The notes beneath the pieces were generated by a model. It did no database searches and was not told where the DNA came from. It saw nothing but the letters and a program-made list of their open reading frames with translations. Made by a program: the position numbers and the translations under genes. Shown in pieces: positions 29,233 to 38,193 of a stretch of 64,000 nt of DNA. Numbering within the stretch: the stretch's first letter is position 1; the number at the start of each line of letters is the position of its first letter. The stretch is from positions 258,733 to 322,732 of the forward strand of contig JAWKYW010000002.1 of the NCBI GenBank assembly GCA_041396245.1. Reading direction: 5' to 3'. The stretch comes from Desulfobacillus sp041396245 (GTDB lineage: Bacteria > Pseudomonadota > Gammaproteobacteria > Burkholderiales > Rhodocyclaceae).

Positions 29233-30996
29233 TTGGCCCATCCCGCGACGCGCTTCATCCACGGCCTGCATTTCGACAACCTGCGCGGCGACCTCTTCGG
29301 CGGCATCACGGCGGCCGTGGTGGCGCTGCCGCTGGCGCTGGCCTTCGGCGTCGCCTCCGGCGCCGGACCGGTGGCCGGCCTCTACGGCGCGATCTGCGTC
29401 GGCTTCTTCGCCGCGCTGTTCGGCGGCACGCCCTCGCAGGTGTCCGGCCCCACCGGACCGATGACGGTGGTGATGGCGGCCGTGTTCACCCAGTACACGG
29501 CGCTCTACCCCGACGATCCGGGCAAGGGGGTGGCGCTGGCCTTCACGGTGGTCATGCTGGGCGGCGGCTTCCAGATGCTGTTCGGCTTCCTCAAGCTCGG
29601 CAAGTACATCAACCTGGTGCCGGCGCCGGTGATTTCCGGCTTCATGACCGGCATCGGCGTCATCATCATCCTGCTGCAGCTGGCCCCCCTGCTCGGCCAG
29701 GCCGGCGCCGCCGGCCCGCTCGAGGCCGCGCGCGCCCTGCCCCATGCCATGGCGCATATCGTGCCGGCCGCCGCCATCCTGGGCGGCGCCACCCTGCTCG
29801 TCGTCTATCTCTGGCCGCAGCGCTTCAACCGGGTCCTGCCGGCGCCGCTGCTGGCGCTGGTGGCCGGCAGCCTCGGCCTCTACCTGGTCTCGGGCGGCAG
29901 CATCGATACGCGCGACATCGACGGCAGGACGCTCCACTTCCTCGGCGGCGCCAGCATCCTCGGCGACATTCCCGGCGGCCTGCCCTCGCTGCGTTTCCCG
30001 CACATCGATCTCGCCCTTGCTGCCGACATGATCAAGTCCGCGCTGATGCTGGCCGTGCTGGGCTCGATCGATTCGCTGCTCACCTCGCTGGTGGCCGACA
30101 ACATCACGCGCACCTACCACGCCTCGGACCGCGAGTTGGTCGGCCAGGGCATCGGCAACGCCGTCTCCGGCCTGTTCGGCGGCCTGCCCGGCGCCGGCGC
30201 CACCATGCGCACGGTGGTGAACGTGCGCGCCGGCGGGCTGACGCCGCTCTCCGGCATGGTGCACGCCGCCGCCCTGCTGGCGGTGGCGCTCGGCGCCGGC
30301 AGCCTGGCCCGCTTCGTGCCGCACGCGGTGCTGGCCGGCATCCTGGTCAAGGTCGGCACCGACATCGTCGACTGGGATTTCCTGCGGCGCATCCGCCATG
30401 TCTCTCCGGCCGGCACGGCGATGATGCTGACGGTGTTCTTCCTTACCGTCTTCGTCGATCTCATCACCGCCGTGGCGATCGGCATGATCATGGCCAGCCT
30501 GCTGCTCATGAAACGCGTCACCGAACTGCAGCTGGCCAGCATCACCGCCATCACCGCGCCGCACGCGGAAGCGCCGCTGTCGGCCGAGGAGCGCGTGTTG
30601 CTCGGCGCCGCGGGCGGCCGCATCCTGCTCTTCCACCTCGGCGGGCCGATGAGCTTCGGCGCCGCCAAGGACATGGTGCGGCGACTGGCCACCTTCGACG
30701 AGTACGACGCCCTTGTGCTGGACCTCGCCGACGTGCCCAGCGTCGATTACACCACCACGCGTTCGATCGAGGACATGATCCAGCGCGCCCAGGGCAGCGG
30801 CCGCGCCGTCTACCTCACCGGCGAGCCGGCCCAGGTCATGGGCATGCTGAGGAAGCACGGCGTGCTGGCGCAACTGCCGGCCGGGCACCATCTGCCGGCG
30901 CGCCTCGCCGGCCTGGCGGCGGCCGCGCACGCGCTGGGCATCACAGGAACAGATTCATCGTCGCCATCAGCACCACCAGGAACAGCAGCGTCATGA
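29233..30996 (+). CDS. SulP-family anion transporter with STAS domain
   Basis: This 587-residue protein has a SulP transport domain of 10-14 helices (DLFGGITAAVVALPLALAFG, VASGAGPVAGLYGAI, FGGTPSQVSGPTGPMTVVMA, LFGGLPGAGATMRTVVNV). A C-terminal STAS domain runs from about residue 450 (GRILLFHLGGPMSFGAAKDM, YDALVLDLADVPSVDYTTT). Members carry sulfate, bicarbonate or other anions. I chose the TTG at 29233 because AGGAGA lies seven bases upstream; a TTG at 29212 is possible. Its 3' end overlaps the convergent SLC13-type gene by 56 bases. Position behind chrBA suggests an oxyanion role, but the substrate is not evident. Confidence 0.87.
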   Translation: MAHPATRFIHGLHFDNLRGDLFGGITAAVVALPLALAFGVASGAGPVAGLYGAICVGFFAALFGGTPSQVSGPTGPMTVVMAAVFTQYTALYPDDPGKGVALAFTVVMLGGGFQMLFGFLKLGKYINLVPAPVISGFMTGIGVIIILLQLAPLLGQAGAAGPLEAARALPHAMAHIVPAAAILGGATLLVVYLWPQRFNRVLPAPLLALVAGSLGLYLVSGGSIDTRDIDGRTLHFLGGASILGDIPGGLPSLRFPHIDLALAADMIKSALMLAVLGSIDSLLTSLVADNITRTYHASDRELVGQGIGNAVSGLFGGLPGAGATMRTVVNVRAGGLTPLSGMVHAAALLAVALGAGSLARFVPHAVLAGILVKVGTDIVDWDFLRRIRHVSPAGTAMMLTVFFLTVFVDLITAVAIGMIMASLLLMKRVTELQLASITAITAPHAEAPLSAEERVLLGAAGGRILLFHLGGPMSFGAAKDMVRRLATFDEYDALVLDLADVPSVDYTTTRSIEDMIQRAQGSGRAVYLTGEPAQVMGMLRKHGVLAQLPAGHHLPARLAGLAAAAHALGITGTDSSSPSAPPGTAAS

Positions 30997-32884
30997 CGCC
31001 GCCGGCGCGCATGAAGTCGGCGACGCGATAGCCGGCCGGGCCCATGATCAGCGCATTGACCTGGTGGGTCGGCAGGAAGAAGGAGTTGGAGGTCGCCAGG
31101 GCGACGGTCAGCGCGAATACGGCCGGGTCGGCGCCGGCGCCGATGGCGATGTTGACGGCCAGCGGCACCAGCAGCACGGTGGCGCCGACGTTGGACATCA
31201 CCAGCGTGAAGAACGTCGCCAGCACGGCGATGGCCAGTTGCAGCACCCAGGCCGGCGTGCCGCCGAGCAGGGACAGCGTCTGCTGCGCGATCCAGGCGGC
31301 GGTGCCGCTGGTCTCGACGGCGAGTCCGAGCGGGATCAGGCTTGCCAGCAGGAAAACCGATTTCCAGCTCACCGCCTGGTAGGCCTCCTCGATTTTCAGC
31401 ACGCCGGAAAGGATCATGCCGACGGCGCCGGTCATCAGGGCGATCGACAGGCGGATGTCGGTGAACAGGATCAGGCCGAGCGCGAGGAGGAAGAAGGCCA
31501 GCGCCGGCCTGACCTTGTTCGGGCGCAGCTCCTCGTGCGGGTACTCGGTGGTGAGCACGATGAAGTCGCGGTTCTTCTCCAGCCGCGCCAGCCCGTCCCA
31601 GGTGGTATGCGCGACGAGGGCGTCGCCCGCCTGCAGCGGAATGTCGCGGATGCCATCGCCCTCGCGCAGGGTCTCGCCGGCGCGGTGCAGGGCCACCATG
31701 GCGAGGCCGTAGGTCTTGCGCAGCCAGACGTCGCGCGCGCTCTTGCCGATCAGCCCGGAGCGGGGCGAGATCGCCAGCTCGGCCAGGCCGGCCCGGGCGG
31801 CGGAGAGCGAATCCGTGAAAGCCTGCAGATCGTCGCGCAGTTCCAGCCTGTTGGCCTCGACGAAATCGCGCAGGCGGTCCGGTGCGCCGAGGATGCCCAG
31901 CACGGTGCCGGCGCCGATGGCCACGTTGCGGTCCAGCCCGCCGGGACCGATGCGCGTCTCTTCGGCGTTCTGCATGGCGATCACGCGCAGGCGGCCCGAG
32001 CGCTCGACGTCGTAGAGCAGCTGGTCGACCAGCGGGCTGCCGGCCGGCACCTCCACCTCGAACAGCCCATAGTCGAGGCCATACAGCTTCTGGAAGTACT
32101 CCATGGTGTTGGCGGCCTGGGTGATGGTCTCGTGCGGACGCACCGGCAGCACGAATTGGCCGGCGAGCACGAAATAGCCGATGCCGCTCGCCAGCAGGGC
32201 GAGGCCGATCGGTGTCACCGAGAACAGCGACCAGGTCTTCATCTGCTGCTGCTCCGGCAGGGCCTCGTTGGAGGCGAGGATGAGGTCGTTCAGCAGGATC
32301 AGCGGACTGGAACCGACCATGGTGATGGTGCCGCCGAGGATGGCGCAGAAACCCATCGGCATCAGCAGGCGCGGCATCGGCAGTCCGGTGCGGGCCGAGA
32401 TGCGGGAGACCACCGGCAGGAACAGCGCGGCGGCGCCGACGTTCTGCATGAAGCTGGAGACGATGCCGACGGCGCCGGAGACGGCCGGGATGATGCGCGC
32501 CTCGGTACGGCCGGCCAGGCGCAGGATGAGGCCGGCCATCCGGCCCATCAGCCCGGTCTTGTCGAGGCTGGCGCCGATGATCATGACGGCGATGATGGAT
32601 ATCACGGCGTTGCTGGAAAAGCCGCGGAACAGTTCGGAGGACGGCACCAGCGGCTGCGCCAGGCCGAGCGGGGCGCTGAAGGCGCTGACCAGGCCGAGCA
32701 GCACCATGACGCTGACCGCCGCCACGTCGACGCCGACGACCTCGAAGGCGAACAGGAAGATCGTCAGCAGCAGGATCGCCATCACCACGGCGATCTCGGC
32801 GCTGGGCACGGCGAAGGCGACGGCAATGCCCACCGCGATGAAGAGGGCGGCGGCGACAAGCGTTTTCAGGGGCAGCACGGGCAT
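30941..32884 (-). CDS. SLC13-family permease with two RCK-C (TrkA-C) domains
   Basis: This 647-residue protein of the ArsB/NhaD superfamily has six N-terminal helices (FLFAFEVVGVDVAAVSVMVL; the MIIGASLDKTGLMGRMAGLI region). A cytoplasmic insert of about 200 residues holds two RCK-C modules (FEVEVPAGSPLVDQLLYDVE and ISPRSGLIGKSARDVWLRK). Further helices follow, ending with TSNSFFLPTHQVNALIMGPA. Such SLC13-type carriers with RCK-C domains import sulfate, or less often dicarboxylates. It is convergent with the SulP gene and divergent from the SulP-USP fusion. Three predicted anion carriers side by side suggest a sulfate/oxyanion transport block. Confidence 0.87.
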   Translation of the reverse strand: MPVLPLKTLVAAALFIAVGIAVAFAVPSAEIAVVMAILLLTIFLFAFEVVGVDVAAVSVMVLLGLVSAFSAPLGLAQPLVPSSELFRGFSSNAVISIIAVMIIGASLDKTGLMGRMAGLILRLAGRTEARIIPAVSGAVGIVSSFMQNVGAAALFLPVVSRISARTGLPMPRLLMPMGFCAILGGTITMVGSSPLILLNDLILASNEALPEQQQMKTWSLFSVTPIGLALLASGIGYFVLAGQFVLPVRPHETITQAANTMEYFQKLYGLDYGLFEVEVPAGSPLVDQLLYDVERSGRLRVIAMQNAEETRIGPGGLDRNVAIGAGTVLGILGAPDRLRDFVEANRLELRDDLQAFTDSLSAARAGLAELAISPRSGLIGKSARDVWLRKTYGLAMVALHRAGETLREGDGIRDIPLQAGDALVAHTTWDGLARLEKNRDFIVLTTEYPHEELRPNKVRPALAFFLLALGLILFTDIRLSIALMTGAVGMILSGVLKIEEAYQAVSWKSVFLLASLIPLGLAVETSGTAAWIAQQTLSLLGGTPAWVLQLAIAVLATFFTLVMSNVGATVLLVPLAVNIAIGAGADPAVFALTVALATSNSFFLPTHQVNALIMGPAGYRVADFMRAGGVMTLLFLVVLMATMNLFL

Positions 32885-33122
32885 CTCGTCGACATCCTCC
32901 CTTTGATTGTTGTTCGCAACAAGGCGGTCCCGCGATTATCGGCCATCCTTCCCTTGCCGACGACCTGCGGATTCGTTCCGCTCGCGATTTTTCCAGCGGA
33001 ATTTTTTATCCGCGGATGAACCCCTTGAATTCGCACGAAAAAATAACGCCCGCAGGCAGGTGGCTGCATCGCAACGCGTTAAAATGCCGTTTTGCGCCGA
33101 CTCGGGCGCAGCGCTGCAATCG

Positions 33123-35672
33123 ATGAAACCGCCCTCCGCCTCCCTGCGCAAGTTCCTGCCCTTCCTCCTCTGGTGGCCGCAGATCACGCGCGGCACGCTG
33201 CGCGCCGACCTGCTCGCCGGCCTGTCCGGCGCGCTGATCGTGCTGCCGCAGGGCGTGGCCTTCGCCACCATCGCCGGGCTGCCGCCGCAATACGGCCTGT
33301 ATGCCGCGATGGTGCCGGCGGTCATCGCCGCGCTGTTCGGCTCGAGCTGGCACCTGGTATCGGGGCCGACGACGGCCATCTCCATCGCCGTCTTCGCCGC
33401 GCTCTCGCACCAGGCCGAGCCGGGCTCGGCCGAATACATCCGCCTGGCGCTGACGCTGACCTTCCTCGTCGGCGCCTTCCAGCTCGCCCTCGGCCTGGCG
33501 CGCATGGGCGCGCTGGTCAACTTCATCTCGCACAGCGTGGTGATCGGCTTCACGGCCGGCGCCGCCATCCTCATCGCCGCCAGCCAGGTGCGCAGCTTCT
33601 TCGGCATCGACATCCCGCGCGGCACGCCCTTCTACGAGATCGCCCGCCTGCTCGTGGTCCACGCCGGCGACATCAATCCGTGGGTGGCCGGCGTCGGCCT
33701 CGTCACGCTGGCTTCGGGCCTCCTTTCGCGCCGCTACCTCAAGCGCGTGCCCTACATGATCGTCGCCATGCTGGTCGGCAGCCTCGTCGCCGAGGCGATC
33801 GTGCTGTGGCGCGGCGCCTCGGCGGGCATCGTCACCGTCGGCGCCCTGCCGGCGCAGCTGCCGCCGCTGTCGCTGCCGGACTTCTCGCTCGACGCATTGC
33901 GCGTCACGCTCGGCCCGGCGCTGGTCATCACCATGCTGGCCCTGACCGAGGCGGTCTCCATCGCCCGCGCCATCGCCGTGCGCTCGGAGCAGCGCATCGA
34001 CGGCAACCAGGAATTCGTCGGCCAGGGCCTGTCGAACCTCGTCGGCGCCTTCTTCTCGGCCTACGCCTCCTCCGGCTCGTTCAACCGCAGCGGCGTGAAC
34101 TACGAGGCCGGCGCGCGCACGCCGCTGGCTTCGGTGTTCGCCTCGCTGTTCCTGCTCGCCGTGCTGCTGGCGGTGGCGCCGCTCGCCGCCTACCTGCCGA
34201 CCGCCGCCATGGCCGGCATCCTGTTCCTGGTCGCCTGGGGCCTGATCGACTTCCACCACATCCGCCACATCTGGCACACCAGCAAGGCCGAGTCGGGTAT
34301 CCTCTTCGCCACCCTGGTCGGCACCCTGTTCAACCTCGAGGCCGGCATCTTCCTCGGCGTTACCCTGTCGCTGATGATGTACCTGCACCGCAGCTCGCGC
34401 CCCGATATCGTGCCGCTGGTGCCGGCGCCGGAGGCGGGCGCCTACCACTTCGTGCGCGCCCGGGGCCAGCCCGAATGCCCGCAGCTGCGCATCGTGCGCA
34501 TCAACGGCGCCGTGTATTTCGGCTCCGCCAGCTACGTGCAGCAGGCCCTGCAGGAGATCGACGAGGCCAATCCGCAGCAGAAGTCGGTGCTGATCGCCGC
34601 CATCCGCATCAGCCACATCGACATCGCCGGCGCCGAGATCCTGGCCCAGGAGGCGCGCCGCCGCCGGCGCCTCGGCGGCGGCCTGTATTTCTCGCGGCTC
34701 AACCAGGAGGCCTACCGCTTCCTGCGCCGCGGCGGCTACGTCAGGGACATCGGCGAGGGGGCCTTCTTCCCGGTCATGAGCGACGTCACCGGCGCCATCT
34801 ACCGCACCCTCGACCCGGACATCTGCCGCACCTGCACCAAGCGTATCTTCAAGGAATGCCACAGCGGCGTCCTGCCCGACGGCCATCGCCGCCAGCGCCT
34901 GCTGTTCGCCACCGACGGCAGCGAATACAGCGAGCAACCGCGCGAGATCGCGCTGGCCCTGGCGCGCGGCTTCGGCGTCAAGCTCGACGTCGCCACGGTG
35001 GTGGCCTCGCCGGAGGAGGACGCCGAGGCGCGTGCGCGAATCGAGACCGTGACGCAAATCGCGCGCGCGGCCGGCGTCGAGTTGAAGCCGCTGGTGCGCC
35101 ACGGCAAGCCGGCCGTGAAGGAGGTACTTGCCGCCGCCGCCGAAACCGCCGCCAGCATCCTCGTCATCGGCCGGCGCCCGCCGCGCGGCGACCTCAAGGA
35201 GCGCCTGCTCGGCGACAATGCCGCGCAGATCGTCGCCGGCGCGCCCTGCCACGTGCTCATCGCCGGCTGGCAGTCGCAGATGTGGCGCCGGCGCATCCTG
35301 CTGGCGGCCGACTTCGCCGCCTGCGGCGGCGCCCTCGACATCGCCGCCCAGCTTGCACGCATCGCCGGCGTGCCGATCACCCTGCTCGCCGCCGGCGACG
35401 CCCCGCCCGAGGACCGCATCGCCGACGCCGAACACGCCGCCGGCCTGCTCCGCCTCGAAGGCTGCACCTGCGACGTGCGACCGGCGACCGAGGCGCTGGC
35501 GCCGGCAACCCTGCGCGCGGCCGAGGAACTGGGGGCGGACCTCGTCATCCTCTACGACCCGCGCCGCAAGGCGGTCGACCAGGTCGCCGGCGCGCTCGAC
35601 TGCGCCGTGCTGGTGGTGAAGGTGGGCGGGGACGCGCTCGACATCGAAGCCGCCGTGGCGAAGCAGGCATGA
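33123..35672 (+). CDS. SulP anion transporter fused to STAS and two universal stress protein domains
   Basis: This 849-residue protein has a SulP domain (LLAGLSGALIVLPQGVAFAT, IAGLPPQYGLYAAMVPAVIA, VSGPTTAISIAVFAALS, AYASSGSFNRSGVNYEAGAR) and a STAS domain (LRIVRINGAVYFGSASYVQQ, SHIDIAGAEIL). A short Cys cluster follows (DICRTCTKRIFKEC). USP domain one (LLFATDGSEYSEQPREIALA...ILVIGRRPPRGDLKERLLGD) and a degenerate USP domain two (RILLAADFAACGGALDIAAQ, DLVILYDPRR) end it. USP domains bind ATP or AMP and could gate transport. The ATG at 33123 starts family homology; an ATG at 33084 is also in frame. It is divergent from the SLC13 gene with 238 bp between. Confidence 0.85.
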   Translation: MKPPSASLRKFLPFLLWWPQITRGTLRADLLAGLSGALIVLPQGVAFATIAGLPPQYGLYAAMVPAVIAALFGSSWHLVSGPTTAISIAVFAALSHQAEPGSAEYIRLALTLTFLVGAFQLALGLARMGALVNFISHSVVIGFTAGAAILIAASQVRSFFGIDIPRGTPFYEIARLLVVHAGDINPWVAGVGLVTLASGLLSRRYLKRVPYMIVAMLVGSLVAEAIVLWRGASAGIVTVGALPAQLPPLSLPDFSLDALRVTLGPALVITMLALTEAVSIARAIAVRSEQRIDGNQEFVGQGLSNLVGAFFSAYASSGSFNRSGVNYEAGARTPLASVFASLFLLAVLLAVAPLAAYLPTAAMAGILFLVAWGLIDFHHIRHIWHTSKAESGILFATLVGTLFNLEAGIFLGVTLSLMMYLHRSSRPDIVPLVPAPEAGAYHFVRARGQPECPQLRIVRINGAVYFGSASYVQQALQEIDEANPQQKSVLIAAIRISHIDIAGAEILAQEARRRRRLGGGLYFSRLNQEAYRFLRRGGYVRDIGEGAFFPVMSDVTGAIYRTLDPDICRTCTKRIFKECHSGVLPDGHRRQRLLFATDGSEYSEQPREIALALARGFGVKLDVATVVASPEEDAEARARIETVTQIARAAGVELKPLVRHGKPAVKEVLAAAAETAASILVIGRRPPRGDLKERLLGDNAAQIVAGAPCHVLIAGWQSQMWRRRILLAADFAACGGALDIAAQLARIAGVPITLLAAGDAPPEDRIADAEHAAGLLRLEGCTCDVRPATEALAPATLRAAEELGADLVILYDPRRKAVDQVAGALDCAVLVVKVGGDALDIEAAVAKQA

Positions 35673-35757
35673 TGGCGCCGTTGCCGCTTGGCCGGCCCTG
35701 CTTTACCCGCTAAACTCGCCGTCCTGCAGTGACTGACTTTCGAGGGGATACGCGCGC

Positions 35758-36312
35758 ATGGGCCACCGTCTATCGAAGATCTACACCCGCACCGGCGACG
35801 ACGGCAGCACCGGCCTCGCCGACGGCTCGCGCGTGGCCAAGGATTCGGCCCGCATTGCTGCGCTGGGCGACCTCGACGAGCTCAACTCGGTGGTCGGCCT
35901 GCTGCTGACGGAAGAATTGCCCGAGGACCTGCGGCAGCTGCTCACCGGCATCCAGCACGATCTTTTCGACCTCGGCGGCGAGATGGCGATTCCCGGCTCG
36001 GCCCTGCTCGACGGGAAAAGCGTCGACGCGCTGGAGGCGGCCATCGACCGCTGGAACGCGGAACTGGGACCGCTGAAAGAATTCATCCTGCCGGGCGGCA
36101 CGCGGGCGGCGGCCCTCGCGCATCTGGCCCGCGCCGTGTGCCGGCGCGCCGAGCGCCGCCTCGTCGCCGTCGCCGCAGAGGAAGCCGTCAGCGAGACCGG
36201 GCGCAAGTTCGTGAACCGCCTCTCCGACCTGCTCTTCGTGCTCGGGCGCACGCTTAACCGCCTGGCCGGGCGCGGCGACGTGCTCTGGCAAAAGGACAGG
36301 GCGCGCGGTTGA
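35758..36312 (+). CDS. Cob(I)yrinic acid a,c-diamide / cobalamin adenosyltransferase (PduO type)
   Basis: This 184-residue cytosolic enzyme transfers the adenosyl group of ATP to cob(I)alamin, making coenzyme B12. The PduO-type N-terminal motif YTRTGDDGSTGLADGSRV is followed by DLDELNSVVG, the central helix RAVCRRAERRL and the C-terminal FVNRLSDLLFVLGRTLN. The length and motifs fit PduO/MMAB rather than CobA. The start is preceded by GAGGGG eleven or so bases upstream. No cobalamin riboswitch was recognised in the short 85-base upstream gap. The gene is monocistronic, followed by palindromic repeats. Confidence 0.93.
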   Translation: MGHRLSKIYTRTGDDGSTGLADGSRVAKDSARIAALGDLDELNSVVGLLLTEELPEDLRQLLTGIQHDLFDLGGEMAIPGSALLDGKSVDALEAAIDRWNAELGPLKEFILPGGTRAAALAHLARAVCRRAERRLVAVAAEEAVSETGRKFVNRLSDLLFVLGRTLNRLAGRGDVLWQKDRARG

Positions 36313-36321
36313 CTGCTGTTC

Positions 36322-36430
36322 AGTCGGGCTGAAGCCCGACCTGCACGAAGACCCCATCCACCTCATTCGTAGGTCGGCCTTCAGGCCGACAGCAGCAGTA
36401 GTTCGCGCGCCGTCGGGCTTCAGGCCGACA
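36322..36430. repeat. Palindromic repeats, three half-elements
   Basis: Three hairpin units of the GTCGGGCTTCAGCCCGAC / GTCGGCCTTCAGGCCGAC family occur at 36322-36345, 36369-36391 and, imperfect, 36411-36430. The last is a hybrid with mismatched arms (GTCGGGCTT against AGGCCGAC). They fill the gap between two convergent genes. Confidence 0.87.
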
Positions 36431-36435
36431 AGACC

Positions 36436-36957
36436 TCAGGCCGCGTCCGCATCGCCGTCGAGGTGCTGCACCAGCTTGCCGCTGGCCGCGCGCAGGCGCT
36501 GCGACAGCAGCAGCACCAGTTCCATGAGGATCTTGATGCCGAGCTGGGGGTTCTCGGCGATGATGTGCGTCAGGCTGGCGCGGTCGAGGACGGCGAGGAG
36601 GGTATCTTCCAGTGCGATGCAGGAGGCGAAGCGCGGCTCGCCGTCGATCATGGACATCTCCCCCAGCGTCTTGCCGGGGCCGGCCAGGGCGAGGCGCTGC
36701 GGCAGGCCGGCGGCGTTGCCCCGGACGATCTCGCAGAGGCCGTCGAGCACGATCACCATGTAGTCGCCCGCGTCGCCTTCGCGGATGACGACGGCGCCGG
36801 CCGGCGCGCGGTAGCAGACCAGGCGGCCCGCCAGCGCCGCGATTTCGTCGCGGTCGAAGTCCTCGAACAGGCGGATGTGCTCGATGACTTCCAGCAGGCG
36901 GTCTGCGAAATGGCTTGCGTCGCCCAGATGCACCAGCCCGGGCAGGCGCGTCTTCAT
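36436..36957 (-). CDS. Stand-alone cyclic nucleotide-binding (Crp-type) domain protein
   Basis: This 173-residue protein has a short N-terminal helical part (HFADRLLEVIEHIRLFEDFD), then a cNMP-binding beta barrel. The barrel has DYMVIVLDGLCEIVRG and the phosphate-binding cassette GEMSMIDGEPRFASCIA, which keeps the conserved Arg. A C-terminal helix follows (IKILMELVLLLSQRLRAASG). There is no helix-turn-helix DNA-binding domain, so it is not a Crp/Fnr regulator as such. It may act through protein contacts. Its ATG overlaps the aroG stop (ATGA), so it is co-translated with DAHP synthase; why is unclear. Confidence 0.82.
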   Translation of the reverse strand: MKTRLPGLVHLGDASHFADRLLEVIEHIRLFEDFDRDEIAALAGRLVCYRAPAGAVVIREGDAGDYMVIVLDGLCEIVRGNAAGLPQRLALAGPGKTLGEMSMIDGEPRFASCIALEDTLLAVLDRASLTHIIAENPQLGIKILMELVLLLSQRLRAASGKLVQHLDGDADAA

Positions 36958-38099
36958 TCCCTGTCGAGCAGGGCGATGCGGCGGTCGCGCACCGCCTGCG
37001 CCAGCAGGTCGAGCAGCGCGACGGAGTCCTCCCAGCCGAGGCAGGCGTCGGTGATGCTCTTGCCGTATTCGAGCGGCTTGCCGGGCACCAGATCCTGCCG
37101 GCCTTCCTTGAGGTGCGATTCCACCATGACGCCGAAGACGCGGTCCTCGCCGGCGGCGAGCTGGGCGGCGACGGCCTGGGCGGCTTCCGTCTGCCGCTTG
37201 TAGTCCTTGCGGCTGTTGCCGTGGGAGAAATCGACCATCAGGCGCGCGGCCAGGCCGGATGCGCCGAGTTCCTTGCACGCCTTGTCCACGCTGGCCGCAT
37301 CGAAGTTCGGCTCCCGGCCGCCGCGCAGGATGACGTGGCAGTCCTCGTTGCCGTTGGTGGAGACGATGGCCGAGTGGCCGGACTTGGTCACCGAGAGGAA
37401 ATGGTGCGGGTGCTGCGAGGTGCGGATGGCATCCACCGCGATCCGGATGCTGCCGTCGGTGCCGTTCTTGAAGCCCATCGGACAGGACATGCCGGAAGCC
37501 AGCTCGCGGTGCACCTGCGATTCGGTGGTGCGCGCGCCGATGGCGCCCCAGCTGACCAGGTCGGCGATGTACTGCGGCGTGATCATGTCGAGGAACTCGG
37601 TGCCCGCCGGCAGGCCCATCTCGTTCACCTCGACCAGCAGGTGGCGGGCGATGCGCAGGCCCTCGTTGATCTTGAAGCTGCCGTCCATGCGCGGGTCGTT
37701 GATCAGGCCCTTCCAGCCGACGGTGGTGCGCGGCTTCTCGAAATAGACGCGCATCACCACCAGCAAATCCTCGGCGAGGCGGTCGGCCTCGGCCTTCAGG
37801 CGCGTGGCGTAGTCGATGGCGGCGTCGAAATCGTGTACCGAGCAGGGGCCGATCACCACCAGCAGGCGGTCGTCGGCGCCGTGCAGGATGCGATGGATGG
37901 CCTGGCGCGCATTGAAGGCGGTCTCCACCGCCTTCGGCGTCGGCGGGAACTCGCGCAGCAGGTGCGAGGGCGGCGCCACTTCGATGATGTCGCGGATGCG
38001 CACATCGTCGGTGATGGCGCGCGGATAGGCCAGTCCGCCCTTGGGGCCGGGGCTGACCGAGGCGATGTTCGGCTTGTTCGACTTGCTCGGGGCGTTCAT
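36954..38099 (-). CDS. aroG: 3-deoxy-7-phosphoheptulonate synthase (class I, AroG type)
   Basis: This 381-residue enzyme catalyses the first step of the shikimate pathway from phosphoenolpyruvate and erythrose-4-phosphate. Motifs include VVIGPCSVHDFDAAIDYA, RVYFEKPRTTVGWKGLINDP, GTEFLDMITPQYIADLVSWG, AIGARTTESQVHRELASG, GFKNGTDGS and DFSHGNSRKDYKRQ. The N-terminal 25 residues (SKSNKPNIASVSPGPKGG) are an extension relative to E. coli AroG. Which amino acid inhibits it cannot be told. It is the first gene of a coupled pair with the cNMP-binding protein. Confidence 0.95.
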   Translation of the reverse strand: MNAPSKSNKPNIASVSPGPKGGLAYPRAITDDVRIRDIIEVAPPSHLLREFPPTPKAVETAFNARQAIHRILHGADDRLLVVIGPCSVHDFDAAIDYATRLKAEADRLAEDLLVVMRVYFEKPRTTVGWKGLINDPRMDGSFKINEGLRIARHLLVEVNEMGLPAGTEFLDMITPQYIADLVSWGAIGARTTESQVHRELASGMSCPMGFKNGTDGSIRIAVDAIRTSQHPHHFLSVTKSGHSAIVSTNGNEDCHVILRGGREPNFDAASVDKACKELGASGLAARLMVDFSHGNSRKDYKRQTEAAQAVAAQLAAGEDRVFGVMVESHLKEGRQDLVPGKPLEYGKSITDACLGWEDSVALLDLLAQAVRDRRIALLDRE

Positions 38100-38193
38100 G
38101 ATCTGTCCGCTTTAGGGCCGGGCTTCGCGGGCCGCGGCGGCATGACTGGGATGCTGCATTTTAGCGCAATGGCGGCGCAACCCGGGCGGGACG

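Noticed and set aside
35673..35757. Cobalamin riboswitch upstream of the adenosyltransferase
   Set aside because: The gap is only 85 bases and I see no B12-box-like sequence; it is too short for the aptamer.
36436..36957. Crp/Fnr transcription factor
   Set aside because: The protein ends after the cNMP-binding domain and dimer-like helix; there is no helix-turn-helix.
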